Positions 44,383 through 53,341 of a DNA stretch of 64,000 bases are shown here, one piece after another. The position numbers were made by a program, and so were the translations under genes. The stretch comes from Ralstonia sp. TCR112 (GTDB lineage Bacteria > Pseudomonadota > Gammaproteobacteria > Burkholderiales > Burkholderiaceae): contig NZ_VOSS01000096.1 in NCBI RefSeq assembly GCF_007997035.1, forward strand, positions 30,496-94,495. Reading direction: 5' to 3'. Position 1 is the stretch's first letter. Each line of letters starts with the position of its first letter. The notes under the pieces were generated by a model that worked only from the letters and a program-made list of their open reading frames with translations, had not been told where the DNA came from and ran no database searches.

Positions 44383-46089
44383 TTAAGCAGCGGCCGGTTT
44401 CTCGGCTGCTTCATTCCTTGCGTTTTCCTGCTCCTGCAGCGTGCGCCACATCACCTTGCCCGTGCCGGACTTGGGCAGCGCATCCACAAACTCGACCACG
44501 CGCGGGTACTTGTAGGCCGCCATGTTGTCGCGCGCCCAGTTGATGATGTCGTCTTCGGTGGTCTTGCCCTTGGCATGGGCCTTGAGCACCACCACGGCCT
44601 TGACCGACTCGCCGCGATACGCGTCGCGCGTGCCGATGATGCAGGCCTCCTGCACGTCGGGATGCTTGTACAGCAGGCTCTCCACCTCGGCCGGCCACAC
44701 CTTGAAGCCCGACGCGTTGATCATGCGTTTCAGCCGGTCGGTGAGGAAGAAATAGCCCTCTTCGTCCATCTTGCCGAGGTCGCCCGTGCGGAAGAACTTC
44801 TTGCCTTCGAATTCGATGAAGACCTCGGCAGTCGCCTGAGGCTTGCCCCAGTAGCCGAGGAACACCTGCGGGCCGCTGACAATGATTTCGCCCACCTCGC
44901 CCGGGGGCAACTCCTTGAGCGTCTGCGGATCGACGATGCGCGCATCGGTGTTGAACACGGGAATGCCGAGGCACTGCTGCTTGGCGCGATCGGCCGGATT
45001 GCTGTGCGTCGGCGCGATGGTTTCCGAGAGGCCGTAGCCTTCCTGGTACGCGAGGTTGAAATCCTTCAGCAGGCGCTCGGCCACAGCCTGGGGCATCGCG
45101 GCGCCGCCGCCGCCGATGTAGGCAAGGCTCGACAGGTCGAACTCCGCCAGTTGGGGGCTCGCCAGGAAGTCGATCACCATGGTCGGGATGTTCGTCCAAT
45201 GCGTGACTTTGTAGCGCGAGATCAGCCGCCCCGCCACCTCACGATCCCAGCGCGGCAGCATCACGACCGTGGAACCCATGTAGATCGGCGCATTCATGCC
45301 GTACTGCATGCCGGTCACATGGAACAACGGGATGATCGACAGGCTCACGCCCTCCTTCGTCCCGTTCGACCACATCGAACCGCCGACGATGTTGTGCATC
45401 ACCGTGCGGTGCGGGTGCATGCAGCCCTTCGGGAAACCCGTCGTGCCCGACGTGTATGGCATCACGGCCAGGTCGTCGGGTCCAGCGGTGTGCGGGCCCG
45501 GCACGAGGCGCTGCGCGAGTGCGTCGTTCCACGCAACCGCGCCGGGCTGCGCCGGATGCTGCGCGGTGATCCACGCGGGGGGCGCGTCTTCGGGATATTC
45601 GTAGGTGGCCGGCAGCGCATCGGCGTACGACGTGACCAGCAGGTGCCTGGTGCGTTGCGCTTCCGGCAGATCGGCGTTGGCCGCGGTCACGTTGACTGCC
45701 AGATCTGCGCTGCAGATGACCGTGGCAGCGCCTGCATCCGTGATGTAGTGCTTGAACTCTTCGGGCCGGTTCATCGGGTTGACCGGCACGACCACCGCGT
45801 CGGCGCGCAGGATGCCGTAGTACGCGGCCATGAACTGCGGACAGTTCTGCATGTACAGCAGCACCCGGTCGCCCTTCTGCACGCCCGCCACCTGCTGCAG
45901 CCAGCCCGCCACGGCGACTGCATCGTCATGCAGTTCCTGGAATGTCGTGTGCCGACCGTAGAAGATGACGGCATCCTTGTCCGGATAGCGTCGGGCGGAC
46001 ACTTCCAGGTTGTACCAAAGGCTCGTTTGCGGCGAGCTGATGTTGTGCGGCAAACGGCGGGGCCAGAACTGGAAGTGCGGTCGTGTCAT
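44383..46089 (-). CDS. Fatty-acyl-CoA synthetase (AMP-forming)
   Basis: 568 residues. AMP-binding motif 'YTSGTTGFPKG', 'EGYGLSETIAPTH' and the 'FFRTGDLGKMDEEGYFFLTD' and 'LPKSGTGKVMWR' (catalytic Lys) segments. Resembles medium/long-chain acyl-CoA ligases of the FadD group and activates fatty acids for beta-oxidation. A 12-bp palindrome (46136-46147) upstream fits control by a TetR-type fatty-acid regulator. Confidence 0.88.
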   Translation of the reverse strand: MTRPHFQFWPRRLPHNISSPQTSLWYNLEVSARRYPDKDAVIFYGRHTTFQELHDDAVAVAGWLQQVAGVQKGDRVLLYMQNCPQFMAAYYGILRADAVVVPVNPMNRPEEFKHYITDAGAATVICSADLAVNVTAANADLPEAQRTRHLLVTSYADALPATYEYPEDAPPAWITAQHPAQPGAVAWNDALAQRLVPGPHTAGPDDLAVMPYTSGTTGFPKGCMHPHRTVMHNIVGGSMWSNGTKEGVSLSIIPLFHVTGMQYGMNAPIYMGSTVVMLPRWDREVAGRLISRYKVTHWTNIPTMVIDFLASPQLAEFDLSSLAYIGGGGAAMPQAVAERLLKDFNLAYQEGYGLSETIAPTHSNPADRAKQQCLGIPVFNTDARIVDPQTLKELPPGEVGEIIVSGPQVFLGYWGKPQATAEVFIEFEGKKFFRTGDLGKMDEEGYFFLTDRLKRMINASGFKVWPAEVESLLYKHPDVQEACIIGTRDAYRGESVKAVVVLKAHAKGKTTEDDIINWARDNMAAYKYPRVVEFVDALPKSGTGKVMWRTLQEQENARNEAAEKPAAA

Positions 46090-46135
46090 GCCATGTCTCC
46101 ATGAATCTGTGTGTTGTTTTTACCGGATGGTATCC

Positions 46136-46147
46136 GAACGATCGTTC
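46136..46147. promoter_or_regulatory. 12-bp perfect palindrome, candidate TetR-type operator
   Basis: GAACGATCGTTC is exactly self-complementary and sits 46 bases before the acyl-CoA synthetase ATG, in the 213-base divergent gap with the thioredoxin gene. The form is like operators of TetR regulators of fatty-acid genes. No regulator gene is adjacent. Confidence 0.5.
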
Positions 46148-46302
46148 TATTTTCAACCGTTGCTCTGACATACGTTATTTGCAGCTGGCGGGCGGACAGC
46201 AGACCGCTTCGAAACGGCCCGCCCCACCCACAAGTAAAATGCCTGATACCTCTCGCCGGCGGATGTGCCGGCGCCATCTGCCCCCTCAGGAGAGCCCCGA
46301 CG

Positions 46303-47148
46303 ATGAGCGACATCACCTCGCAGAATTTCGCGCAGGAAGTGATCGAAACCTCTCGCCAGATCCCGGTATTGGTCGATTTCTGGGCACCATGGTGCGGCCC
46401 ATGCCGCACATTGGGCCCGATGCTGGAAAAGCTGGAGGCCGAATACGCCGGTAAATGGAAGCTCGCCAAGATCAACTCGGACGAAAACCCCGAGCTGTCC
46501 GCCCAGTTCCATGTCCGCAGCATCCCGTACGTGGTGGCATTCGTGGACGGCAAGCCGGTCGACCAGTTCGTCTGCGTCCTGCCCGAACCACAATTGCGCG
46601 CGTTCCTCGACCGGGTGATTCCGCAACCCGCAGAAGTCGCCTATCGCGAAGGGCTGGCCGCAAGCCAGGCGGGCGAAACCACCCACGCGCGCGAAGCGTT
46701 CCAGAACGCCCTGGCCTTCGACCCCGGCTTCGACGCCGCGCGCTTTGCGCTGGTGAACCTGCTGCTCGACAGCGGCGACGTGCAGACCGCGCAGCAGGAG
46801 TTCGCGCTGCTCTCTCCCAAGGCGCCGCAAGACGAACGTTTTGCTCCGCTGCAAACGCGTCTGAGCGCCACAGAACGCGCCGATACGCTGCCCGATGCCG
46901 GCGCCCTTCGCGCTCTCGTGGATGCGGAGCCGGACAACCTGCAGGCGCGGCTCGATCTGGCGCAGCAGTACATCGCGGGCCAGGATTACGAAGCGGCGCT
47001 GGAGCAACTGCTCGCCATCGTCGAGCGCGATCGCTCGTTCCGTGACGACGTTGCACGCAAGACGATGGTCTCGGTATTCGACATGATGCGCGACGCGCCG
47101 CAGGCGGTATCGCACTGGCGCAGGCAACTGGCGTCCAAACTGAATTGA
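46303..47148 (+). CDS. Thioredoxin-TPR protein (CnoX/YbbN-like)
   Basis: 281 residues from ATG 46303. Thioredoxin domain with Cys31-Gly-Pro-Cys34 in 'FWAPWCGPCRTL', then TPR-like helices (about 115-280; 'PLQTRLSATERADTL', 'LRALVDAEPDNLQARLDLA'). E. coli CnoX is a chaperone-redox protein that protects from oxidative unfolding and often has an SXXC; here both cysteines are kept. A 7-bp hairpin (46254-46260 with 46267-46273) precedes the start. Confidence 0.9.
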   Translation: MSDITSQNFAQEVIETSRQIPVLVDFWAPWCGPCRTLGPMLEKLEAEYAGKWKLAKINSDENPELSAQFHVRSIPYVVAFVDGKPVDQFVCVLPEPQLRAFLDRVIPQPAEVAYREGLAASQAGETTHAREAFQNALAFDPGFDAARFALVNLLLDSGDVQTAQQEFALLSPKAPQDERFAPLQTRLSATERADTLPDAGALRALVDAEPDNLQARLDLAQQYIAGQDYEAALEQLLAIVERDRSFRDDVARKTMVSVFDMMRDAPQAVSHWRRQLASKLN

Positions 47149-47157
47149 GGAGCAGTC

Positions 47158-47823
47158 ATGCGACTGATCTACGTAGCCGATCCGATGTGTTCCTGGTGCT
47201 ACGGCTTCGGCCCGCAATTGGCCGACCTGCGCAAGCGGCTGGCCGACACGCTGGGCGCGCAAGTGCCCGTCACGCTCATCACCGGCGGCCTGCGGCCGGG
47301 CCAGCGCGAGCCGATGGCGGCCGACAAGCGCGACGAAATCCTCCACCACTGGCATGCCGTGGCCGAGCGCAGCGGCATGCCGTTCGATCAGTCGCCCGAA
47401 GTGGCCATGCGCCGCGAAGGCTTCGTCTACGACACCGAGCCCGCCTGCCGCGCCGTCGTCATGGCGCGCGAACACTGGGCCGAGGACGATGAACGCGTGC
47501 TGACCGTCTTTCACGCGATCCAGCACGCCTTCTATGCCGCCGGCCGCGACACCACACAAGCCGACGTACTGCGCGACGTTGCGCTCGCCAATGGCGTCGA
47601 GGCGGACCACTTCGATGCCGTATTCGACACGGATGCGCTGCGCAACGAAACACGCGAAGACTTCCGCCTCTCCCGCCGTTGGGGCATCAACGGCTTCCCC
47701 AGCCTGCTGGCCGAGCAAGGCGGCACGCTGTACCAGATCGGGCGTGGCTACGCGCCATCGGTGGCGCTCTATGCGCGGGCGGTGGAAGTGCTGCAGCAGC
47801 ATCCCGCCCCGGACGCCGGCTAA
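47158..47823 (+). CDS. DsbA-family (FrnE-like) oxidoreductase
   Basis: 221 residues, nine bases after the thioredoxin-TPR gene. Active-site 'DPMCSWCYGF' (Cys11-Ser-Trp-Cys14) followed by the helical insert and cis-Pro in 'GINGFPSLL'. No signal peptide, so cytoplasmic, as in FrnE-like proteins. Confidence 0.88.
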   Translation: MRLIYVADPMCSWCYGFGPQLADLRKRLADTLGAQVPVTLITGGLRPGQREPMAADKRDEILHHWHAVAERSGMPFDQSPEVAMRREGFVYDTEPACRAVVMAREHWAEDDERVLTVFHAIQHAFYAAGRDTTQADVLRDVALANGVEADHFDAVFDTDALRNETREDFRLSRRWGINGFPSLLAEQGGTLYQIGRGYAPSVALYARAVEVLQQHPAPDAG

Positions 47824-47904
47824 CAGGTTTGCCCGTCGTCAAACTGCGGCGCGGTGTGCCTCGCTTAAGCTGATCGCTTCGCCCATCCAATTTCCCAGCC
47901 CGCC

Positions 47905-48321
47905 ATGCCCGTGATCGAATGGTCGGAAGCGCTCCAACTCGGGGACGCCGCCACCGACGCCAACCACGCCGAATTCTGTGCGTTGCTGAACGCCGTTGCC
48001 GATGCTTCGGACGCCGAATTCATCCCCGCGCTCGATGCATTCATCGACCACACCGAGCATCATTTCGGCGAAGAGAATGCATGGATGGACGAATCGGATT
48101 TTCCCCCGCGCCACTGCCACCGCGGCGAACACGACAATGTGCTCGCGCTGTGCCGCGAAGTGCGCAAGCGCGCCGCTGCAGGGGAAATGGAGCTGGGCCG
48201 CCGCCTGGTGGCGGAATTGCCTGAGTGGTTCGCCCAGCATGTCGACGTGATGGACCGCATGATGACGACGTATCTGGCGCAAACGGGCAACCCAATGCGC
48301 AACATCGAGCACGTCGACTGA
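47905..48321 (+). CDS. Bacteriohemerythrin
   Basis: 138 residues. Di-iron ligands: His21, His49, 'HHFGEEN' (His53, Glu57), 'CHRGEHD' (His72, His76) and 'WFAQHVDVMD' (His and Asp). Members bind O2 or act in oxygen or NO sensing/delivery. Located with two thiol proteins, so a link to oxygen handling is possible. Confidence 0.88.
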   Translation: MPVIEWSEALQLGDAATDANHAEFCALLNAVADASDAEFIPALDAFIDHTEHHFGEENAWMDESDFPPRHCHRGEHDNVLALCREVRKRAAAGEMELGRRLVAELPEWFAQHVDVMDRMMTTYLAQTGNPMRNIEHVD

Positions 48322-48418
48322 ACGCGGGTTGTGGACCGGCGGTCCGCTGGCTAGAGTCGAAGTGGCCCTGCCCGCAGGCCTTCGTTGCGCGGGCGTCCAC
48401 TCCACCCTGGGAGCGCCC

Positions 48419-48742
48419 ATGAAGACCGTCAACGATGCCTCGTTTCAATCCGATGTGATCGACGCCTCGCAACGCAACCCGGTGGTGGTGTGCTTTGCCG
48501 CGGAGTGGAGCCACCCGAGCCAGTCCGCCGTGGCCAGCCTTGAACAGATGGAATCGAGCTACGCAGGACGCGCCACCTTCGTCACCATGGACTTCGACGA
48601 AAACCAGCACACCGCCGATCGATACGGCGTGTCGGTCATGCCTGGTTTTGTGGTCTTTGCCAACAGCCAGCCGCGAGACGGATGGTCGGGCGTACACGCC
48701 GACACCATCCGCGAGAAGCTGGATCAGGTCATCCCGCGATAA
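48419..48742 (+). CDS. Thioredoxin-like protein without active-site cysteines
   Basis: 107 residues from ATG 48419, full thioredoxin length. The fold is recognisable ('VVVCFAAEWSHPSQSAV', 'VTMDFDENQHTADRYG', 'VSVMPGFVVFA' with cis-Pro), but the WCGPC site is WSHPS (residues 30-34). Only Cys25 is present. It cannot do dithiol exchange, so likely a binding or structural protein. It is in the same orientation as the hemerythrin, 97 bases downstream. Confidence 0.8.
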   Translation: MKTVNDASFQSDVIDASQRNPVVVCFAAEWSHPSQSAVASLEQMESSYAGRATFVTMDFDENQHTADRYGVSVMPGFVVFANSQPRDGWSGVHADTIREKLDQVIPR

Positions 48743-48754
48743 GGCAGCACGCTG

Positions 48755-49657
48755 TCACACGCCGGCGATCGCGCGCAGCGCCGTTGATGCGGCCACCATC
48801 CCGAACACCGCCGTCACGCATACGGACGAACCAAACCCCGCGCATGCCAAGCCCTGCGGCCCCTGCGCAGGCTGTGGCGCGGGCGGCGCGTTGACCACGG
48901 CAATGTCGCCCGCCGCTGCAAGGTCGTCGATGCCGGCGTGGCTCGACTCGACCGGCAACTCGACAGCGCACGCCTGCTGCTCAGGTTCGGGATAGCGCAG
49001 CGGCTCGTCGGAGAACACCGCGTCGATACCGAAACGCGACTTCGGGTTCTTCGAAAAGCCGTGCTGGCGACGCAGGTTGCCGCGCACCTTGGCCAGCAGC
49101 GGGTCTTGAATCGTGCGCGAGAGGTCGGTCACGCGAATGCGCGTCGGGTCCAGCTGACCACCGGCAGCGCCGCATGTCACGACGCGTTTGCCGGTGCGTT
49201 TGCAGAACGCGATGATCGCCGTCTTCACCTTCACTGCGTCGATGGCGTCGATCACGTAGTCGAACGGGTGGCCAAGCAATGCCTCGACGTTTTCGACGGT
49301 CACGAAATCGTCGATGCGGCTGATTTCGGCGCGCGGATTGATCTGGAGGATGCGCTCGGCCATGGCGTCGACCTTGGCCATGCCATACGCGTCACCCAAC
49401 GCATGGATCTGGCGGTTGGTGTTCGACACGGCAATGTGATCGAGGTCGATCAGCGTGAACTTGCCGACACCGCAGCGCGCCACCGCCTCAGCCACCCACG
49501 ATCCGACACCGCCGATGCCGATCACGCACACGTGCGCCGCCGCAAAGCGCTCAAGCGCCTGCGGACCATACAGCCGGGCGACACCGCCAAACCGGCGTGC
49601 GTATTCGTCATCGAGGAGGGGCGGGTGCGCGGGCGCGCTGATTGCTACTTGGCTCAT
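48755..49657 (-). CDS. tcdA: tRNA threonylcarbamoyladenosine dehydratase
   Basis: 300 residues from ATG 49657. E1-like ThiF fold: 'VCVIGIGGVGSWVAEAVARC' Rossmann motif, 'TLIDLDHIAVSNTNRQIHAL' and 'VVTCGAAGGQLDPTRI'. TcdA (CsdL) makes the cyclic form of t6A at tRNA position 37. The long frame that runs to 51706 is an extension antisense to AsmA and is not real. Confidence 0.9.
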   Translation of the reverse strand: MSQVAISAPAHPPLLDDEYARRFGGVARLYGPQALERFAAAHVCVIGIGGVGSWVAEAVARCGVGKFTLIDLDHIAVSNTNRQIHALGDAYGMAKVDAMAERILQINPRAEISRIDDFVTVENVEALLGHPFDYVIDAIDAVKVKTAIIAFCKRTGKRVVTCGAAGGQLDPTRIRVTDLSRTIQDPLLAKVRGNLRRQHGFSKNPKSRFGIDAVFSDEPLRYPEPEQQACAVELPVESSHAGIDDLAAAGDIAVVNAPPAPQPAQGPQGLACAGFGSSVCVTAVFGMVAASTALRAIAGV

Positions 49658-49738
49658 GACACAATTGAATCGTGGTTGCGCCGAACTATATATCAACGCG
49701 TGCGGTCGCATTTTTGTGCCAATACCAACAAAAACACG

Positions 49739-51934
49739 ATGCGTACATCCGGCAAACTCGCCCTCGGACTGGTCATCACACCCGTCGTCATCGTGGCAGC
49801 GGCGGTCATCTTTGTGCTGACGTTCGACTGGAACCGCGCGAGGCCCTATCTGAATGACCGCGTCTCGCAAGCCATCGGGCGCCCCTTTGCCATCAACGGC
49901 GATCTGATCCTCACGTGGAAGAAGCCTCAGGGCGAATCCGGCTGGCGCGCGTATGTGCCGTGGCCGCGATTGATCGCCAACGACATCACCGTCGGCAATC
50001 CGGACTGGGCCAAGCAACCGCACGTGGCCACCATCCGCCAGCTCACGTTTGTGCTGGAGGCGCTGCCGCTGCTGGCACATCGCATCGTCATCCCGAGCGT
50101 GACACTGGACACGCCCGCCATTGCGCTGGAGCGCGACAAGCAGAACCGCAACAACTGGACATTCAAGCTGGCGGGCAGCGAGAGCGACGACAACAAACCT
50201 TCGGATTGGAAACTGGATTTGCGGGAGATTGCATTCAGCAAGGGCTCGCTGGCGCTGGACGACGACATCAAGCGCATCCACCTGACCGCAACCATTGACA
50301 CCGTCGACAATCAGGCGCTGTACACCGCGGCCAACGGCACCCTCGTCAAAAGCGCGGACCAGCCCGCCAAGGTGCCGGCTGCTTCGGGCGCAGCCGCTTC
50401 CGACACCGCAGCGCAAACACCGGTGGCGCCGGACCCCCAGCAGCCTTACGGCATCGCATGGACGGTCAAGGGCACCTACAACAACGCCGCCATTGCCGGC
50501 AGCGGCAAAGCCGGCGGCGTGCTGCGGCTGCAGGATGCACAACGGCCCTACCCTCTGCAGGCCGATGTGACAGTCGGCAAGACTCGCATCGACCTGGCTG
50601 GCACGCTCACCAACCCCGCCAGCCTGACGGCGCTCGATTTGCGCTTGCACCTGTCGGGCGCGAGCATGGCCCAGTTGTATCCGCTGACCGGCGTGGTGCT
50701 GCCCGATACGCCGCCGTTTGACACGCGGGGCCGCCTGATCGGCGAACTGCGCAAGCAAGGCTCGACGTGGCGCTACGAGAAATTCACGGGACGGGTGGGC
50801 GGCTCCGATCTGGGCGGCACGCTCACTTATGCGATGCGCGAGCCGCGTCCGCAATTGACGGGCGAACTGGTCTCGCATCAATTGCTGTTTGCTGACCTGG
50901 CGCCCATCATCGGTGCCGACTCCAACGCCAGCAAGGCCAAGCGGGCCGACCCGAGCGCCGATCCCGATGACAGCAAAACCGTGCGCCAGCCCGCCGACAA
51001 GGTCTTGCCGGTCGAGCCCTTCCGCACCGATCGCTGGAACGCCATCGACGCGGACGTGAAGTTCACCGGCGAGCGCATCGTCCAGACCGCCGAACTGCCG
51101 ATCAACCACCTCGTCACGCACATCAAGCTGCAGGACGCAGTGCTCACGCTCGATCCGCTCAATTTTGGGATTGCGGGCGGCACGCTCACGTCCAACATCC
51201 AGCTCGACGGACACGCCACGCCGATGCAGGCCCGCGCGGCATTGGCGGCACGACACTTCAAGATCAAGCAACTGTTTCCGAAGATCGAATCGGTGCGCGC
51301 AAGCGTGGGTGAGATCAACGGCGATGCCCGGCTCTCGGCCACGGGCAACTCGGTGGCGGCGCTGCTCGGTTCGTCCAACGGCGAGGTGAAAATCCTGGTG
51401 GAACAAGGCACCATCAGCAAGTTCATCCTGGAGGCCATGGGGCTGAACGTCGGCAACGTGATCCTGACCAAGCTCTTCGGCGACAAGCAGGTCACGATCA
51501 ACTGCGCGGCCGGGGACTTTGCCGTGAGCAACGGCCTGGCGCAGGCGCGCACGTTCGTGGTGGATACGCAGGATGCCGTCATCGATGTGACCGGCGCAAC
51601 GAGCTTCAAGCAGGAAGCGCTGGACTTCACCATCCATCCCGATTCGAAGGGGCTCCGCGTGTTTTCGCTGCGCACGCCGCTGTATGTGAGGGGCACGTAC
51701 AAGCACCCGGATGTGTCAGTCAATCCGGCGGTCGTGGCGCTGCGGGCAGGCGGAGCGGTGGCCCTGGCTCTGACGGCGCCGGTGGCGGCGGTACTGCCGG
51801 TGCTGGAACTCAAACCTGCACCGGAGAGCGCTTGCGGCAGGCTGCTTGCCGATGTTCGCCAACGCCCCACTGCGCGCCGCCAGGCCAGACGTATCGCAGC
51901 AAGAAGCCGGGGCGCACGCCCGAAGGCGAGCTGA
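49739..51934 (+). CDS. AsmA-family envelope protein
   Basis: 731 residues from ATG 49739. N-terminal membrane segment (about 8-28), 'RPFAINGDLILTWKKPQGES' and repeated AsmA-type beta units; the AsmA C-terminal domain includes 'GATSFKQEALDFTIHPDSKG' and 'SLRTPLYVRGTYKHPDVSV'. AsmA proteins are thought to move lipids between membranes. The last 35 residues become very Arg-rich, while another frame (about 51880-52035) encodes a Pro/Lys-rich tail with 'PPGQTYRSKKPG', hinting at a frameshift near 51870-51885. Divergent from tcdA with 81 bases between. Confidence 0.85.
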   Translation: MRTSGKLALGLVITPVVIVAAAVIFVLTFDWNRARPYLNDRVSQAIGRPFAINGDLILTWKKPQGESGWRAYVPWPRLIANDITVGNPDWAKQPHVATIRQLTFVLEALPLLAHRIVIPSVTLDTPAIALERDKQNRNNWTFKLAGSESDDNKPSDWKLDLREIAFSKGSLALDDDIKRIHLTATIDTVDNQALYTAANGTLVKSADQPAKVPAASGAAASDTAAQTPVAPDPQQPYGIAWTVKGTYNNAAIAGSGKAGGVLRLQDAQRPYPLQADVTVGKTRIDLAGTLTNPASLTALDLRLHLSGASMAQLYPLTGVVLPDTPPFDTRGRLIGELRKQGSTWRYEKFTGRVGGSDLGGTLTYAMREPRPQLTGELVSHQLLFADLAPIIGADSNASKAKRADPSADPDDSKTVRQPADKVLPVEPFRTDRWNAIDADVKFTGERIVQTAELPINHLVTHIKLQDAVLTLDPLNFGIAGGTLTSNIQLDGHATPMQARAALAARHFKIKQLFPKIESVRASVGEINGDARLSATGNSVAALLGSSNGEVKILVEQGTISKFILEAMGLNVGNVILTKLFGDKQVTINCAAGDFAVSNGLAQARTFVVDTQDAVIDVTGATSFKQEALDFTIHPDSKGLRVFSLRTPLYVRGTYKHPDVSVNPAVVALRAGGAVALALTAPVAAVLPVLELKPAPESACGRLLADVRQRPTARRQARRIAARSRGARPKAS

Positions 51935-52056
51935 AATCGACACAACCCGACGCGGGCAAGACGGCGGCGCCCCAGCGTCCTGCCGCCCGCCCCGCCGCAC
52001 CCACGTCGCGCGATCCGCTGACCACCGGCGGCTGACCAGCCGCCGGCATCGTGGCG

Positions 52057-53340
52057 CTACTTGGCGGAGCGCCGCTTGGCGATGGCTTCCGCGGTCACCG
52101 CCGGTGTGGCGGGGTCGCCAAACTGGCGCGTGACGTAGTTCGTTAGCGCAGCCAGCTGTTCGTTCGATAGCTCGCGTCCAAATGCCGGCATGCCGATGTG
52201 CCGGTCGCCCGCTTTGCGCTCAATGCCAAACAGAATGACCTGCACGAGATTGGTCGTGTCCCGCGTGCCAACCGTGGAGTTGTGCAGCAGCGGCGGATAG
52301 TAACCATCGGGCGTGCCACGTCCATCGGCCTGGTGACAGGTGGCGCAATTGCCGAGATACAGGCGCGCAGCGTCGATGGTGGTCTCGATGGGCTTGCCGC
52401 GCAGCGTCGTCACATCGGTGGCGGGCTTGCCCCAATCCTGCCGTGCGCGCTCGAGGTTGTTGCTCACGGCAGGCACCGTCCGTAGATATTCGGCGATGGC
52501 CTGGACGTCCTGCATCGTCATCTTCGAAAAGCTGTGCTGCACCGCTTCGCCCATCGGGCCCGCAGCCTGTGCAACGCCGGGCACGCTGCCGGTGCGCAGG
52601 TATTGCACGAGCTGTTCGGGCTTCCATGCGCCGATGCCGCTCGTCGGGTCCGAAGTGATGTTGAACGCCGTCCAGCCCGCGAGCGTCGAGCCCGCCAGAT
52701 AGCCGCTGCCGCGCTCGTCCAGCGCCTTCTCCTGCATGGCAAAACCGCGCGGTGTATGGCACGTGCCGCAGTGCGCCAGGCCCTGCGTGAGGTACGCACC
52801 GCGATTCCATGTCGGCGACTTGTCGGCCTTCGGAACGTACGGCTCGCTCTTGAGGAAGATGAGGTTCCACAGCTTGAGCGGCCAGCGCATGTTCAACGGC
52901 CAGCGGATCGTGCTTTGTGGCGGGTCGTTCTGAACGGCCGTCACACCGTTGCGGAAGTACGCATAAAGATCGCGCATGTCCGCATCGCTGATCTTTGCGT
53001 ACGACGGATACGGCATGGCCGGATACAGGTTGTTGCCGTCGTCGTCCACGCCCTTGCGCACGGCACGCTCGAATTCTTCGTAGGTCCATTTGCCGATGCC
53101 GGTTTTCTCATCGGGCGTGATGTTGCTGCTGTAAATGGTGCCCAGCATCGGAATCTGCATCGGCAAGCCGCCGGCAAACGGCTTGCCGCCGGGCGCCGTG
53201 TGGCAGGCCGCGCAGTCCGCCGCAATGGCGAGGTATTCGCCGCGTTTGATCTGCGCGGTGTCGGCCGGGGTGTCCTTCGCCCAGGCATTGGCTACCAGAC
53301 CGGTCAGCAACAGCAGCGAGAAAGAAGCGATCGTTTTCAT
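52057..53340 (-). CDS. Tri-heme cytochrome c subunit of FAD glucose dehydrogenase
   Basis: 427 residues with signal peptide about 1-21 and three CXXCH heme sites: CAACH (43-47), CGTCH (about 190), CATCH (about 330). It passes electrons from the catalytic subunit to the respiratory chain. Begins one base after the alpha subunit stop. Length and order match the beta subunit of Burkholderia-type glucose dehydrogenase; related gluconate or sorbitol dehydrogenases share this cytochrome. Confidence 0.88.
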   Translation of the reverse strand: MKTIASFSLLLLTGLVANAWAKDTPADTAQIKRGEYLAIAADCAACHTAPGGKPFAGGLPMQIPMLGTIYSSNITPDEKTGIGKWTYEEFERAVRKGVDDDGNNLYPAMPYPSYAKISDADMRDLYAYFRNGVTAVQNDPPQSTIRWPLNMRWPLKLWNLIFLKSEPYVPKADKSPTWNRGAYLTQGLAHCGTCHTPRGFAMQEKALDERGSGYLAGSTLAGWTAFNITSDPTSGIGAWKPEQLVQYLRTGSVPGVAQAAGPMGEAVQHSFSKMTMQDVQAIAEYLRTVPAVSNNLERARQDWGKPATDVTTLRGKPIETTIDAARLYLGNCATCHQADGRGTPDGYYPPLLHNSTVGTRDTTNLVQVILFGIERKAGDRHIGMPAFGRELSNEQLAALTNYVTRQFGDPATPAVTAEAIAKRRSAK

Positions 53341-53341
53341 C

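Noticed and set aside
48938..49738. N-terminal extension of AsmA (998-codon frame)
   Set aside because: It is antisense to tcdA; the ATG at 49739 starts a normal membrane anchor.
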